DNA of 64,000 nt from Bacteroides sp. 214 (GTDB lineage Bacteria > Bacteroidota > Bacteroidia > Bacteroidales > Bacteroidaceae). Positions 54,803 through 64,000 of this stretch are shown here, piece by piece. A program made the position numbers and the translations under genes. Below the pieces are notes generated by a model. The model ran no database searches, had not been told where the DNA came from, and was given only the letters and a program-made list of their open reading frames with translations. Where the stretch lies: contig NZ_QVML01000009.1 in NCBI RefSeq assembly GCF_010501015.1, forward strand, positions 1 through 64,000, read 5' to 3'. Numbering within the stretch: the first letter of the stretch is position 1; the number at the start of each line of letters is the position of its first letter.

Positions 54803-54961
54803 TTACTTCTTAAAGAACTCTTGAACTTTATCGTTAGGAACCATTTGTTCGTCAAACATGTAAGCACCTGTTTTAGGAGACTTAACCATTTTGATAACCT
54901 TTGTGTAAGAACGGCCTTCTTTGCTACCGTCTTGCAAACTTGCTACAGTTTTCTTTGCCAT
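54803..54961 (-). CDS. DUF4295 small protein
   Basis: The 52-residue protein reads MAKKTVASLQDGSKEGRSY at the start and ends in VPNDKVQEFFKK. It is a small basic protein of the DUF4295 family, found in Bacteroidetes immediately downstream of rpmG. The gene lies 11 bases after rpmG, in the same run as L33 and L28, and has a terminator after it. The position suggests a ribosome-associated role but no function has been shown to my knowledge. The sequence has no membrane segment. Confidence 0.85.
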   Translation of the reverse strand: MAKKTVASLQDGSKEGRSYTKVIKMVKSPKTGAYMFDEQMVPNDKVQEFFKK

Positions 54962-54972
54962 TGCTTATATTC

Positions 54973-55161
54973 TTATTTAATTTCTTTATGTACTGTCATT
55001 TTCTTCAAGATCGGATTGTATTTCTTCAATTCTAATCTTTCAGTAGTATTTTTTCTGTTTTTTGTAGAGATATAACGAGATGTACCCGGCATACCACTGT
55101 CTTTGTGTTCTGTACATTCCAGAATCACTTGTACTCTATTACCTTTTGCCTTCTTTGCCAT
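54973..55161 (-). CDS. rpmG: 50S ribosomal protein L33
   Basis: The 62-residue protein matches L33: [38 protein letters not shown], and a lysine-rich end. Only one cysteine is present (ECTEH), so it is the zinc-independent C- type. It lies between rpmB and DUF4295. Confidence 0.97.
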   Translation of the reverse strand: MAKKAKGNRVQVILECTEHKDSGMPGTSRYISTKNRKNTTERLELKKYNPILKKMTVHKEIK

Positions 55162-55180
55162 AATTTCAATCTCCTCTTAA

Positions 55181-55441
55181 TTAGCCAATTACTTTAATGT
55201 TCTTCCAGTCACAAAAGCCTTTGTTTACTGCATCTTTCAATGCTGCATCAAGACCTTTCTTATTAATAACGCGCAACCCTGAAGCGCTGATGCTTAAGGT
55301 AATCCAACAATCTTGTTCTACATAATAGAACTTTTTACTAAACAAGTTTACATCAAATGTTCTTTTGGTTCTTCTATTTGAGTGTGAAACATTGTTGCCA
55401 ATCATGGCTTTCTTTCCGGTAATTTGACAAATCTTCGACAT
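55181..55441 (-). CDS. rpmB: 50S ribosomal protein L28
   Basis: The 86-residue protein has the L28 pattern: [21 protein letters not shown] at the N-terminus and [11 protein letters not shown]. Only the first cysteine of a zinc site is seen, so it is likely zinc independent. It starts the ribosomal-protein run with rpmG after 19 bases. Confidence 0.97.
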   Translation of the reverse strand: MSKICQITGKKAMIGNNVSHSNRRTKRTFDVNLFSKKFYYVEQDCWITLSISASGLRVINKKGLDAALKDAVNKGFCDWKNIKVIG

Positions 55442-55491
55442 TTCTATCTTATTTTTTACAGTTTTTTGCTATGCTTGTTTCAAACAGAGCG

Positions 55492-55499
55492 CAAAGTAA
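55492..55499 (-). promoter_or_regulatory. Promoter -7 box of rpmB
   Basis: Minus-strand TTACTTTG, close to TAnnTTTG with one change, 50 bases before the rpmB start codon. Confidence 0.45.
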
Positions 55500-55539
55500 G
55501 CACTTTTATCTTTATTACGCAAATAATTCTTTTAATAAT

Positions 55540-56094
55540 TCATTGAACTTTAGCATATTTTCCTTTATTAAGTAAGTCAAGTAGTAAAATTAACCCATTG
55601 GTTACAGCGCGCTTCGTGTTTTGTTCGCGTCCTCTGTCAGATGTTTGCAAGAAAGTTGCTGTTTGTTCTTTATAAGCAGCTGCTATCCAAACTGTTCCTG
55701 TTGGTTTCTCTTTCGTTCCTCCGTCAGGACCCGCTATTCCTGAGACAGCAATGGCGCAGTCTGTTTTCAGTGAATTCATCGCTCCTTTTACCATTTCTTT
55801 CACTGTTTCTTCGCTTACTGCACCATATATTTCTAGTGTTTTAGGTGATACATTCAGTAAAGAAACTTTAATGTCATTAGCGTATGCTACAATACTTCCT
55901 TTGAAATAAACGGAACTACCCGGAACAGAAGTTATTAATGTTGCGATTTGTCCACCAGTGCAGCTCTCGGCAGTGGAGAGGGTCAATCCTTTTTTCTTCA
56001 AAAGTGCTCCTACAGCAACTTCTAATGGAGTGTTGTCTTCGTTAAAGATATCACTTCCAAGTGTTGCTTTTAGTCTGCTCTCCTCTTTATCCAT
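55540..56094 (-). CDS. CinA C-terminal-type nicotinamide-nucleotide amidohydrolase
   Basis: The 184-residue protein consists only of the CinA C-terminal domain (PncC type), which deamidates NMN in the pyridine nucleotide cycle. Conserved parts are [23 protein letters not shown] and [23 protein letters not shown]. There is no N-terminal molybdopterin-binding domain. It begins 26 bases after tsaD and is probably co-transcribed with it. The enzyme role is inferred from family members. Confidence 0.9.
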   Translation of the reverse strand: MDKEESRLKATLGSDIFNEDNTPLEVAVGALLKKKGLTLSTAESCTGGQIATLITSVPGSSVYFKGSIVAYANDIKVSLLNVSPKTLEIYGAVSEETVKEMVKGAMNSLKTDCAIAVSGIAGPDGGTKEKPTGTVWIAAAYKEQTATFLQTSDRGREQNTKRAVTNGLILLLDLLNKGKYAKVQ

Positions 56095-56120
56095 AGATGC
56101 GATTATTATTTGTTATAAAA

Positions 56121-57137
56121 CTATAATATAACGCGAGAATAAGCCGGAAGATCCATCGAAGCAAAATCTTTATCCTTATACTTGAAGTGACCAGTAATAG
56201 CGATCATCGCTGCATTATCAGTGGTGTAGCTAAATTTGGGAATAAACACTTTCCAACCATACCGTTTGGCATAATCGTGAAATGCGTTTCGCAAACCAGT
56301 ATTTGCCGAAACTCCTCCAGCCAATGCAACTTGCTTAATTTTGTATTCTTTGGCAGCTTTGTAGAGCTTATCCATAAGAATTTCTACAACTGTTGCTTCC
56401 AGCGAAGCAGCTAAGTCCTCTTTATGGTGTTCAATAAAATCAGGGTCTTCTTTTATCCAATCTCTTAGCGAATACAAGAAGGAAGTTTTCAATCCGCTGA
56501 AGCTATAATCCAATCCCGGAATTTGCGCTTTATTAAATGTGTAGGTCTTTGGGTTTCCTTGACGTGCTAGTTTGTCGATAATCGGGCCACCTGGATAACC
56601 AAGCCCCATCACTTTTGAGCACTTATCAATAGCTTCGCCAGCAGCATCGTCAATAGTTTGTCCCAACACTTCCATCTCTTTATAAGACTTCACCAAAATG
56701 ATTTGTGAGTTTCCTCCCGAAACGAGTAGACAGAGGAATGGATATTCAGGTTGTTCCGCATTGCTTTCATCTTTAATAAAGTGTGCCAGCACATGTGCCG
56801 AGAGATGATTAACGTCTATCATTGGAATACCAAGCGAACGTGCCAACCCTTTAGCAAACGAGACTCCCACAAGCAATGATCCCATTAACCCCGGTCCACG
56901 TGTAAAAGCTATGGCGTTTAGTTCTTCTTTAGTTACGTTAGCACGCTTCAATGCTTCGTGTACTACAGGAACTATGTTTTGCTGGTGTGCTCTCGAAGCT
57001 AGTTCGGGAACAACTCCACCGTACGCTTCATGTATTGCCTGGCTCGCTACTACATTGGATAGTAGTATCCCGTCTTTAGTAACAGCAGCTGATGTATCAT
57101 CACATGAAGATTCAATCCCTAAAATTATTACACTCAT
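56121..57137 (-). CDS. tsaD: tRNA N6-threonylcarbamoyladenosine biosynthesis protein TsaD
   Basis: Transfers threonylcarbamoyl to A37 of tRNAs that read ANN codons. The 338-residue ASKHA-fold protein has the signatures IESSCDDTSAAV, the metal-binding HLSAHVLAH, SGGNSQI and LAGGVSANTGLR. The start is ATG 57137; the longer frame from 57170 crosses a TACTTTTG -7 box and is rejected. It is divergent from tamB. Confidence 0.97.
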   Translation of the reverse strand: MSVIILGIESSCDDTSAAVTKDGILLSNVVASQAIHEAYGGVVPELASRAHQQNIVPVVHEALKRANVTKEELNAIAFTRGPGLMGSLLVGVSFAKGLARSLGIPMIDVNHLSAHVLAHFIKDESNAEQPEYPFLCLLVSGGNSQIILVKSYKEMEVLGQTIDDAAGEAIDKCSKVMGLGYPGGPIIDKLARQGNPKTYTFNKAQIPGLDYSFSGLKTSFLYSLRDWIKEDPDFIEHHKEDLAASLEATVVEILMDKLYKAAKEYKIKQVALAGGVSANTGLRNAFHDYAKRYGWKVFIPKFSYTTDNAAMIAITGHFKYKDKDFASMDLPAYSRVIL

Positions 57138-57157
57138 ATTTTCTTTATTTAACGCTG

Positions 57158-57165
57158 CAAAAGTA
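57158..57165 (-). promoter_or_regulatory. Promoter -7 box of tsaD
   Basis: Minus-strand TACTTTTG, 20 bases before the tsaD start codon. Confidence 0.5.
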
Positions 57166-57197
57166 GTCATAATGTCAATTCATTGGGTTATATTTTA

Positions 57198-57205
57198 TAT
57201 TTTTG
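57198..57205 (+). promoter_or_regulatory. Promoter -7 box of tamB
   Basis: TATTTTTG matches the consensus; transcription should start near 57212, only 20 bases before the proposed ATT start and 7 before an out-of-frame ATG. Confidence 0.55.
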
Positions 57206-57231
57206 TTCGCTAATTAAAATGAATATTCACT

Positions 57232-60200
57232 ATTAAAAAAGTTAGGAACATCATATTTTACTTGCTTGGCATTATACTCTTTGTGTATGTCGGTACTGTT
57301 GCATTGTTGAGCGTCCCTGTTGTTCAACGTAAAGTAGCATTGGCTGTAACGAATGAATTGTCTGTTTTTCTAAACACCAAGGTAAGTGTAGGTCGTATTA
57401 ATCTTGGTTTCTTGAACCGTATTATAATTGATGATGTCTTAGTTGACGATCTTTCGGGCAAAGAAATGATAAAGGTTTCACGTCTTTCTGCGAAATATGA
57501 TATTGCTTCTCTCTTTCAAGGACGAATTTCGATAGGAACAGTGCAATTGTTCGGCTTTGACGTCAATCTTAATAGGTTAACACCTGAAGCAGATGTAAAC
57601 TTTCAATTTTTATTGGATGCTTTTGCTTCAGAAGATACAATTAAGAAAGAGAGTAATCTTGATTTACGTATAAACTCCTTACTTGTTCGTCGTGGGAAAA
57701 TAGCCTACGACGTGCTCTCTGAGGAAGAGACTCCCGGCAAGTTCAATCCTAATCACATAAAATTATACAACTTACTCGGCAATATTTCGTTAAAGGCATT
57801 GAAAAAAGATACGATTAATGCACAGGTACGTCGTTTTAGTGTAGATGAACAGTCGGGGTTGGAGTTACGAAAACTTAATTTGAAAGTCATTGGTAATGAC
57901 AACCACTTACTACTCGAAGATCTTATGGTTGAACTACCGGGCACTTCTTTACAAATGGATACTATCGCTTTTGCATATGATAGTCTTGGTTCACTAACCA
58001 AATTCAATACCAAAGTAAGTTTTGATTTCAAAACGCAAAACTCTTATCTAACCTTGCAAGATTTTACTCCTTTTGTGCCTGCATTTGCTAACTTTAGTGA
58101 AAAGGTGAATCTAAAGATTGAAGGCTATGGAAATCTAGATGATATCACGTGCAACTATCTAAACATATATGCTGATAGCCATCTATCCTTGCGCGGGGAA
58201 ATCAACTTGCAAAACCTATCCACACCAGAAGATGCGTATATTTATGGTAAACTTTCCAATTTTTCAGCAACTAAAGAAGGAGTTGAGTTTCTTGCACGTA
58301 ACCTCAGTAAGCAAAATAGCAAAACGCCCACTATTCTTACTCGTTTGGGTGATGTTGCTTTTAAAGGAGATATAACGGGCTACTTTACAGACTTAGTTAT
58401 GTACGGCAACTTTCGCTCGGATGTAGGGATGGTAGATGGAGATGTGAAGCTGAGCGCTGACAAAGAAGCTGGGACATTCTCTTATTCTGGGAATTTAATG
58501 ACGGCAGATTTTCAGCTAGGCAAACTGCTTGCCGAAGAGAATTTGGGTAATGTAACTTTCGATTTGGATGTAAACAGTACTTTGAAAGCTGGCGAGTACC
58601 CCTACCTAATGTTAAAAGGTGTGATAGAATCCATTGAATATAGTCAATACAACTACAACAACATAACACTTGACGGCGAGTTTATTAACGGTGGATTCGA
58701 TGGAAAAGTAGCACTCGAAGACGAAAATGGCTCTTTCTATCTTAACGGTTATATTAACACAGCCGAGACTATTCCTGCTTTTAATTTTAATGCAGAACTA
58801 AAGAAAGCCCGTCTGCACAGTTTAAATTTGACTCCGGATAAATACAAAGATACCGAAATCTCCTTGAAGGTTAATGCGGACTTTTACGGCAATAATATTG
58901 ATGATGTTATCGGGCAGTTGGATATTGATAGTTTTATCTTTAACGGGCCGGAGAAAGATTATTTTATGGAGAACATGCGCATTACTTCGAGGCAAATTAA
59001 TGGGAAGAAAGCATTGGCTTTGAGATCGCATCTTATTACAGCAGATGTTGTAGGTGAATACTCTTATAAAGACCTAACAAATAGTGTTCTAAATATAATA
59101 AGAACGTATCTTCCTACTGTTTTTGAAAAACCAGATCGCGCCTCTTTTGTACCCACTCATAACAATTTCGAATTTAATGTGCAGATATTTGATACAGAAA
59201 TACTCCCAGTCGTCTTTGATATACCTTTATATATATATAGCCATTCTACTATTCGCGGATATGTAAGTGATACAAATAATAAGATTCAATTAGATGGGTA
59301 TTTTCCTCGAATGAGCTACGGAAAGTCATTTATAGAATCGGGTGTTATTAATTGTAGTAATTTAAATGATGCTTTAAGTGGACATATTAGGTTCAGTAAT
59401 TACCGTAAAGGTGGTGTGGTAAACTACTCCTTTGACCTACAGGGAAAGGATAATGAACTAACCACTCGCTTCAACTGGGGTAACAATGCCGCAGTTACTT
59501 ACAGTGGAGTTTTAGAGGCAAAAACTTCCTTTTCTACTGATGAAGAAAAAGCAGTTTCTGCTATTGTTGATATATACCCTACCAATGTAATTCTTAATGA
59601 TACCATTTGGAAAATACATCCCTCGCAGATTGTCGCAAGTAAAGGAAGCGTGTCGGTTAATAATTTCAATTTTGCACATGAAGATCAGTTTTTACGGATA
59701 AATGGCATAATCTCTGATCAGCCTGAAGAATTACTACAAGTAGACCTGAAGGAGGTTAGTCTAGGATATATTTTTAATATACTCTTGCCAAGTGTAGACT
59801 TTAAAGGCAGTGCTACTGGAAGCGCTTTCCTTGTAAGTGCTCTTAAAGACCCGGTAATGAATACTAATCTACACATTCGTAATTTTAGCTTTAACAATGG
59901 ACTATTAGGTGATATGGATATTAGTGGTGAATGGGACGAAGGTCAAGAGGGTATTCATCTGGTTGCAAACATAGCCGAAGAGGAAATCTCTAAAACCCAT
60001 GTAACAGGTTATATCTATCCACTTAGACCTAAAAGTGGATTAGATTTGTTCATTGATGCTAATCGAACCAATATAAAATTCATCGAACACTTCATTGACG
60101 GTCTCTTTAGGGATGTAGATGGAAGAGGTTCGGGTAAAGTGAGATTGTTTGGTGGTTTCTCTTCTTTGAATCTTGATGGATCAGTAATGACTGAAGCAGA

Positions 60201-61713
60201 TGTATTTATTAATACACTCAAAATCCCTGTTACATTAAAAGATAGTATTCACCTATCTCCAGGAGGTATTACTCTAAAGAACTTAGCAATTACAGGTGCC
60301 AACGGACAAGGAAGTGGTCTTGTCAACGGAAATGTAAGCTATAAACACTTTAAAAACCTCCAATATGATATCTCAGTAAATGTAGATAATATGCAAGTGA
60401 TGAATATCTCTGAGTATGATGACTTTCCATTTTACGGAACAGCATATTGTACCGGTAATACTACATTACGAGGTAATGGGCAAGAACTAACTGTAAATGC
60501 TGCGGTTACCACAAATCGAAATACAACCTTTGTTTACTCTTTGGCACCTGCTTCCTCGGCTGTAGGTACGCAGTTTATTAGCTTTAATGACAAGACACCG
60601 ACTCGTATATTCTTACAAGATTCATTACAAGTCTCAAACGGTTTTGATTTCACACAACGCTTGCCTGATAATGAGGAGGAAGATGAAGATGAACTGGATA
60701 TTCGTTTGAATATACAGGTAGATGCTACTCCAGAAGCTCAAGTGCGGGTTATTATGGATCCAGTTTCGGGTGATTATATTGCTGGTAGAGGTTATGGTAA
60801 TCTTCGTGCAGACTTTTACAATAAGGGCGATTTTCGCATGTTTGGCAGTTATGATATAACGCAAGGTATCTACAAGTTTAGTTTACAAGAGGTAATCCGC
60901 AAAGACTTTACTATAAAAGATGGCAGCAGCGTCAATTTCAATGGAAGTATGGAGAATGCAAACTTGAATGTACAAGCCGCCTATTTAGTAAACACTGTAT
61001 CATTGAGCGATTTAGGTTTAGATACGAGTGATCGAAATCCAAATGTACGAGTGAATTGTTTGATGAATCTCGCTGGTTCACTCGATAGACCTGATATTTC
61101 GTTAGCTATTGAACTTCCTTACGAATCCGACGAATTGCAGGCCCAAGTGCGTAATATCGTTAATACAGAGGAAGACATTAGTATGCAGTTTCTTTATTTG
61201 CTTGCTATTGGTAAGTTCTATACGCCTAACTATATAAATATTGCTCAAAGCTCTAAAATAATGCCTTCTGCACTCTTTTCTACTCTTTCGGGACAGCTAA
61301 ATAACATGATTTCACAGATATTCAATAGCAATAATTGGAACATCGGTACTAACCTAAGTACAGGCGAAGAGGGATGGACTGATGTGGAAATAGAAGGTGT
61401 GCTTTCTGCACAGCTACTCAATAATCGTTTATTAATAAATGGAAATTTCGGTTATCGTGATAATCCGTTGGCTAACTCCAATTTTGTAGGCGATTTTGAT
61501 GTAGAATGGCTACTTATGCCATCAGGAGAGATACGCCTAAAAGCATATAACCAAACAAACAATCGTATTATGTTACGCAATAGCCTTTCAACACAAGGAA
61601 TAGGTATTGTGTTCCGTAAGGATTTTAATCGTTGGAGCGATTTGTTCTTTTGGAGACGCAAGCGAATCGCGACCACCCAAGCAACAACAACTAACACCGA
61701 TGAAGGGAATTAA
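57232..61713 (+). CDS. tamB: TamB-family translocation/assembly protein
   Basis: About 1490 residues. A signal-anchor helix at the N-terminus is followed by a very long repetitive beta-strand region that spans the periplasm, and the conserved TamB (DUF490) domain at the C-terminus (from about 1130: DNEEEDEDELDIRLNIQVDA, then GYGNLRADFYNKGDF, FSTLSGQLNNMISQI). It probably carries lipid or protein to the outer membrane with TamL. The reading frame begins after a stop at 57220. No ATG, GTG or TTG is at the right place; the frame reads ATT AAA AAA GTT AGG at 57232, giving a perfect IKKVRNIIFYLLGIILF start, so a rare ATT start or a one-base change is suspected. TTG at 57262 would cut into the anchor helix. 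Confidence 0.85.
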   Translation: MKKVRNIIFYLLGIILFVYVGTVALLSVPVVQRKVALAVTNELSVFLNTKVSVGRINLGFLNRIIIDDVLVDDLSGKEMIKVSRLSAKYDIASLFQGRISIGTVQLFGFDVNLNRLTPEADVNFQFLLDAFASEDTIKKESNLDLRINSLLVRRGKIAYDVLSEEETPGKFNPNHIKLYNLLGNISLKALKKDTINAQVRRFSVDEQSGLELRKLNLKVIGNDNHLLLEDLMVELPGTSLQMDTIAFAYDSLGSLTKFNTKVSFDFKTQNSYLTLQDFTPFVPAFANFSEKVNLKIEGYGNLDDITCNYLNIYADSHLSLRGEINLQNLSTPEDAYIYGKLSNFSATKEGVEFLARNLSKQNSKTPTILTRLGDVAFKGDITGYFTDLVMYGNFRSDVGMVDGDVKLSADKEAGTFSYSGNLMTADFQLGKLLAEENLGNVTFDLDVNSTLKAGEYPYLMLKGVIESIEYSQYNYNNITLDGEFINGGFDGKVALEDENGSFYLNGYINTAETIPAFNFNAELKKARLHSLNLTPDKYKDTEISLKVNADFYGNNIDDVIGQLDIDSFIFNGPEKDYFMENMRITSRQINGKKALALRSHLITADVVGEYSYKDLTNSVLNIIRTYLPTVFEKPDRASFVPTHNNFEFNVQIFDTEILPVVFDIPLYIYSHSTIRGYVSDTNNKIQLDGYFPRMSYGKSFIESGVINCSNLNDALSGHIRFSNYRKGGVVNYSFDLQGKDNELTTRFNWGNNAAVTYSGVLEAKTSFSTDEEKAVSAIVDIYPTNVILNDTIWKIHPSQIVASKGSVSVNNFNFAHEDQFLRINGIISDQPEELLQVDLKEVSLGYIFNILLPSVDFKGSATGSAFLVSALKDPVMNTNLHIRNFSFNNGLLGDMDISGEWDEGQEGIHLVANIAEEEISKTHVTGYIYPLRPKSGLDLFIDANRTNIKFIEHFIDGLFRDVDGRGSGKVRLFGGFSSLNLDGSVMTEADVFINTLKIPVTLKDSIHLSPGGITLKNLAITGANGQGSGLVNGNVSYKHFKNLQYDISVNVDNMQVMNISEYDDFPFYGTAYCTGNTTLRGNGQELTVNAAVTTNRNTTFVYSLAPASSAVGTQFISFNDKTPTRIFLQDSLQVSNGFDFTQRLPDNEEEDEDELDIRLNIQVDATPEAQVRVIMDPVSGDYIAGRGYGNLRADFYNKGDFRMFGSYDITQGIYKFSLQEVIRKDFTIKDGSSVNFNGSMENANLNVQAAYLVNTVSLSDLGLDTSDRNPNVRVNCLMNLAGSLDRPDISLAIELPYESDELQAQVRNIVNTEEDISMQFLYLLAIGKFYTPNYINIAQSSKIMPSALFSTLSGQLNNMISQIFNSNNWNIGTNLSTGEEGWTDVEIEGVLSAQLLNNRLLINGNFGYRDNPLANSNFVGDFDVEWLLMPSGEIRLKAYNQTNNRIMLRNSLSTQGIGIVFRKDFNRWSDLFFWRRKRIATTQATTTNTDEGN

Positions 61714-63031
61714 AGATCTCACAAAAGGAGCCATACATAAACAACTTTTCAATTTGGCATTACCCATTATGGCTACCTCATTTATCCAAATGGCATATAG
61801 CCTCACAGATATGGCATGGGTAGGTAGGTTAGGTAGTGAAGCTGTAGCTGCTGTTGGTGCAGCAGGTATGTTTTCGTGGGTTGCCAATTCTATTTCATTA
61901 CTTAATAAAGTTGGATCCGAAGTAAGTGTAGGGCAATCAATTGGTGCACGAAATCAAGAAGATGCACGACATTTTGCTTCGCACAACATAACCATTGCAT
62001 TGATTATTTCTCTTTCGCTTGGCTTGATACTTTTTGTTTTTGCACATCCCATTATCAGTGTGTTTAAGATGCAAAGCGAGATAGCACACAATAGTGTATC
62101 CTATCTACGTATAATTTCTACTGCTTTCCCTTTTGTCTTCTTGTCTGCTGCATTCAGTGGAATTTATAATGCTTCAGGACGAAGTACTGTGCCTTTTTAT
62201 ATTACAGGTTCGGGACTGGTGATGAATATGTTACTCGACCCGCTCTTTATCTTTGGATTCGGTTGGGGAATAGAAGGTGCCGGGTATGCCACTTGGGTAT
62301 CGCAAGCAACAGTTTTCAGTTTGTTTGTGTACCAGCTTCGGTGTAGAGATGTGTTGCTCGACAGATTCCCCTTTCTTACCCGTTTGCGCAAGAAATACTC
62401 TGTGCGTATTCTAAAGTTGGGAGCACCGGTAGCACTCTTTAATACCCTTTTTGCGTTTGTGAATATTTTCTTAGGACGTACTGCTTCGCAGTATGGAGGG
62501 CACTTAGGACTTACTGCGCTTACTACTGGCGGACAAATAGAAGCTATAACTTGGAATACCTCCCAGGGATTCTCTACAGCTTTAGGAGCATTTATCGCAC
62601 AAAACTATGCTGCTCGGCAGAGCCAGCGTGTGTTCAAGGCTTGGCATACTACGCTTTGGATGACACTTGTGTTTGGCGGCTTTTGTACTCTTCTTTTTGT
62701 TTGCTTCGGCACAGAACTTTTCTCAGTCTTTGTACCCGAAGAAGCAGCTTCTCTTGCTGGCGGAACATATCTTCGTATTGTGGGTTACTCGCAACTATTT
62801 ATGATGTTAGAGATTACCACACAAGGTGTTTTCTACGGAATTGGCCGCACTATGCCGCCTGCCATTATTAGTATAACATTCAATTATCTTCGCATCCCGC
62901 TTGCGATTCTGCTAACGAGTAAGGGAATGGGTGTGGAAGGTATCTGGTGGTCTATTAGTTTAAGTAGTATTGCCAAAGGTATTGTACTGGCGTGTTGGTT
63001 CAAGCTAATTCAGAGGAAAGTCTTTTCTTGA
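61700..63031 (+). CDS. MATE-family efflux transporter
   Basis: The 443-residue protein is a multidrug and toxin extrusion type exporter with about 12 predicted membrane helices arranged as two halves (PIMATSFIQMAYSLTDMAWVGRLGS in the first half; LGAPVALFNTLFAFVNIFLGR opening the second). Such proteins export cationic or other small compounds using Na+ or H+. The start at 61700 overlaps the tamB 3' end by 14 bases, so it is co-transcribed. Substrate unknown. Upstream in-frame codons within tamB are not used. Confidence 0.92.
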   Translation: MKGIKDLTKGAIHKQLFNLALPIMATSFIQMAYSLTDMAWVGRLGSEAVAAVGAAGMFSWVANSISLLNKVGSEVSVGQSIGARNQEDARHFASHNITIALIISLSLGLILFVFAHPIISVFKMQSEIAHNSVSYLRIISTAFPFVFLSAAFSGIYNASGRSTVPFYITGSGLVMNMLLDPLFIFGFGWGIEGAGYATWVSQATVFSLFVYQLRCRDVLLDRFPFLTRLRKKYSVRILKLGAPVALFNTLFAFVNIFLGRTASQYGGHLGLTALTTGGQIEAITWNTSQGFSTALGAFIAQNYAARQSQRVFKAWHTTLWMTLVFGGFCTLLFVCFGTELFSVFVPEEAASLAGGTYLRIVGYSQLFMMLEITTQGVFYGIGRTMPPAIISITFNYLRIPLAILLTSKGMGVEGIWWSISLSSIAKGIVLACWFKLIQRKVFS

Positions 63032-63060
63032 TTTGTTATTGGATAGGTTTGAATAAAAAA

Positions 63061-63102
63061 AATGAGCATATTGTCAATGTTTACAAGAACAATATGCTCA
63101 TT
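63061..63102. terminator. Bidirectional terminator between MATE and ugd genes
   Basis: Perfect 14-bp arms AATGAGCATATTGT (63061-63074) and ACAATATGCTCATT (63089-63102) with 14-base loop and A/T flanks. Confidence 0.85.
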
Positions 63103-63119
63103 AATTATACTTACAGTAA

Positions 63120-64000
63120 CTACTTTCCTATTCCAAAGTGTGTAAATCCTGCTTCTTTCATTTCTTCTTTTTCGTAGATATTACGTCCGTCAAAGACTAC
63201 ATCTCCTACCATGGCTTTCTTAACTACTGGCCACGAAGGTACGCGAAACTCTTTCCATTCGGTTACCAACATCAAAGCGTCAGCATCGAGCACAGCCTCA
63301 TACATATCTTTGGCATAGTATATCACTTGACCTATTTTTCGCTCGGTTTCTTCCATTGCTACAGGGTCGTATGCACGCACATTGCAACCAGCTTTAAGCA
63401 ACAAATCAATAAGTACCAAGGCAGGTGCTTCGCGCATATCGTCGGTTTCGGGTTTGAAAGAAAGTCCCCAAAGAGCAATGGTCTTACCTTTTAGGTTACC
63501 ACCAAAGTAATTCTCCAATTTCTTGAACAACACAGATTTTTGATCTTCATTTACCGCTTCTACTGCCTCAAGAACACGCATACGATATCCATTTTGTTCA
63601 GCAGTTTTCACCAATGCTTTTACGTCTTTTGGGAAACAAGAACCTCCATAACCTATACCCGGATAGAGAAATTTACGTCCAATACGGGTATCTGAACCAA
63701 TTCCGTTGCGAACCATTTCTACGTTAGCTCCTACTAGCTCGCACAAATTAGCAATGTCGTTCATAAAGCTAATACGAGTAGCAAGCATAGAGTTTGCTGC
63801 GTATTTAGTCATCTCTGCCGAAGGAATATCCATGAAAATTACGCGGAAGTTGTTCAGCAAAAACGGCTTATAGAGCTTGGTCATTAATTTCTGAGCACGC
63901 TCAGACTCCACTCCTACCACTACACGATCGGGACTCATAAAGTCGGCAATCGCATTTCCTTCTTTGAGAAACTCCGGGTTGGAAGCTACATCAAAATCAA
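63120..64000 (-). CDS. ugd: UDP-glucose 6-dehydrogenase, 5' part cut by window edge
   Basis: Oxidises UDP-glucose to UDP-glucuronate for polysaccharide synthesis. The visible 293 residues are the C-terminal two thirds; the frame continues to the window edge with DFDVASNPEFLKEGNAIADF, a family hallmark. The catalytic cysteine is in GYGGSCFPKDVKAL, and the C-terminal UDP-binding domain has ALWGLSFKPETDDMREAP. The NAD-binding N-terminus and start codon are outside the window. It is convergent with the MATE gene. Confidence 0.95.
   Translation of the reverse strand, partial: DFDVASNPEFLKEGNAIADFMSPDRVVVGVESERAQKLMTKLYKPFLLNNFRVIFMDIPSAEMTKYAANSMLATRISFMNDIANLCELVGANVEMVRNGIGSDTRIGRKFLYPGIGYGGSCFPKDVKALVKTAEQNGYRMRVLEAVEAVNEDQKSVLFKKLENYFGGNLKGKTIALWGLSFKPETDDMREAPALVLIDLLLKAGCNVRAYDPVAMEETERKIGQVIYYAKDMYEAVLDADALMLVTEWKEFRVPSWPVVKKAMVGDVVFDGRNIYEKEEMKEAGFTHFGIGK

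Noticed and set aside
57262..57264. TTG 57262 as the tamB start
   Set aside because: It would cut into a well-formed signal-anchor that begins 10 codons earlier; kept only as a fallback.

Overview
The window looks like a housekeeping stretch of a chromosome from the order Bacteroidales, most like Bacteroides or a close relative. Three things support this. Many genes are preceded by the Bacteroidetes -7 promoter motif TAnnTTTG. The gene content is characteristic: BatA-E aerotolerance genes, a lipidated TamA (TamL), DUF4295, DUF4296, eukaryote-like ProRS, a fimbrillin-like lipoprotein and a TPR/AraC hybrid regulator. The gene neighbourhoods (clpC divergent from gyrA-TPR; rpmB-rpmG-DUF4295-ftsY-rimO-HU) also fit. 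I saw no phage, insertion sequence or CRISPR array. The family assignment is inference from gene content; no 16S rRNA gene is present.

Layout. 1-4050: Nif3-like protein, a coiled-coil zinc-ribbon protein and an unusual 601-residue lipoprotein with a hydrolase-like nucleophile motif. 4160-5643: proS. 5930-8757: the most accessory-looking locus, with a membrane-spanning TPR/AraC regulator, two 19-bp direct repeats exactly 21 bp apart, a 69-residue peptide gene and a fimbrillin-like lipoprotein. 9010-20303: ileS-dksA-like-lspA-DUF4296-small hypothetical, a convergent TrmH-type methyltransferase, tamL, an orphan HsdR-N protein, AMP nucleosidase and holA. 20304-21645: a 1.3-kb AT-rich gap with a 22-bp tandem array and a strong operator-like palindrome before an HTH gene. 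21646-28257: HTH regulator, pyrK-pyrD, trmD, ligA, dapA, phnA-like. 28328-28489: two tandem tRNA-Arg genes. 28562-35698: patatin-like outer-membrane protein, htpG and clpC. 36258-41753: gyrA, a TPR protein, a universal stress protein and a small DNA-binding protein.

42214-50662 is a complete aerotolerance operon, read right to left: moxR, DUF58, an unnamed membrane protein, batA, batB, batC, batD, batE. 50837-57137, also on the minus strand, holds HU-TM-LysM, HU, rimO, ftsY, DUF4295, rpmG, rpmB, cinA-like and tsaD. Divergent from tsaD is tamB, whose start codon appears non-standard, followed by a MATE exporter. The window ends inside a UDP-glucose dehydrogenase gene.

The most interesting non-coding structure is a set of dispersed intergenic repeats: two five-unit arrays of a 22-bp repeat 22 kb apart (20337-20446 and 42097-42206), a ~119-bp element present twice in opposite orientation (5653-5771 and 35853-35971), and a third family built on ACTGAGAAACAG (35979-36063 and 54646-54750). 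The most interesting protein is a fusion of an HU-type DNA-binding domain, a transmembrane helix and a periplasmic LysM domain, which could tether DNA to the cell wall.
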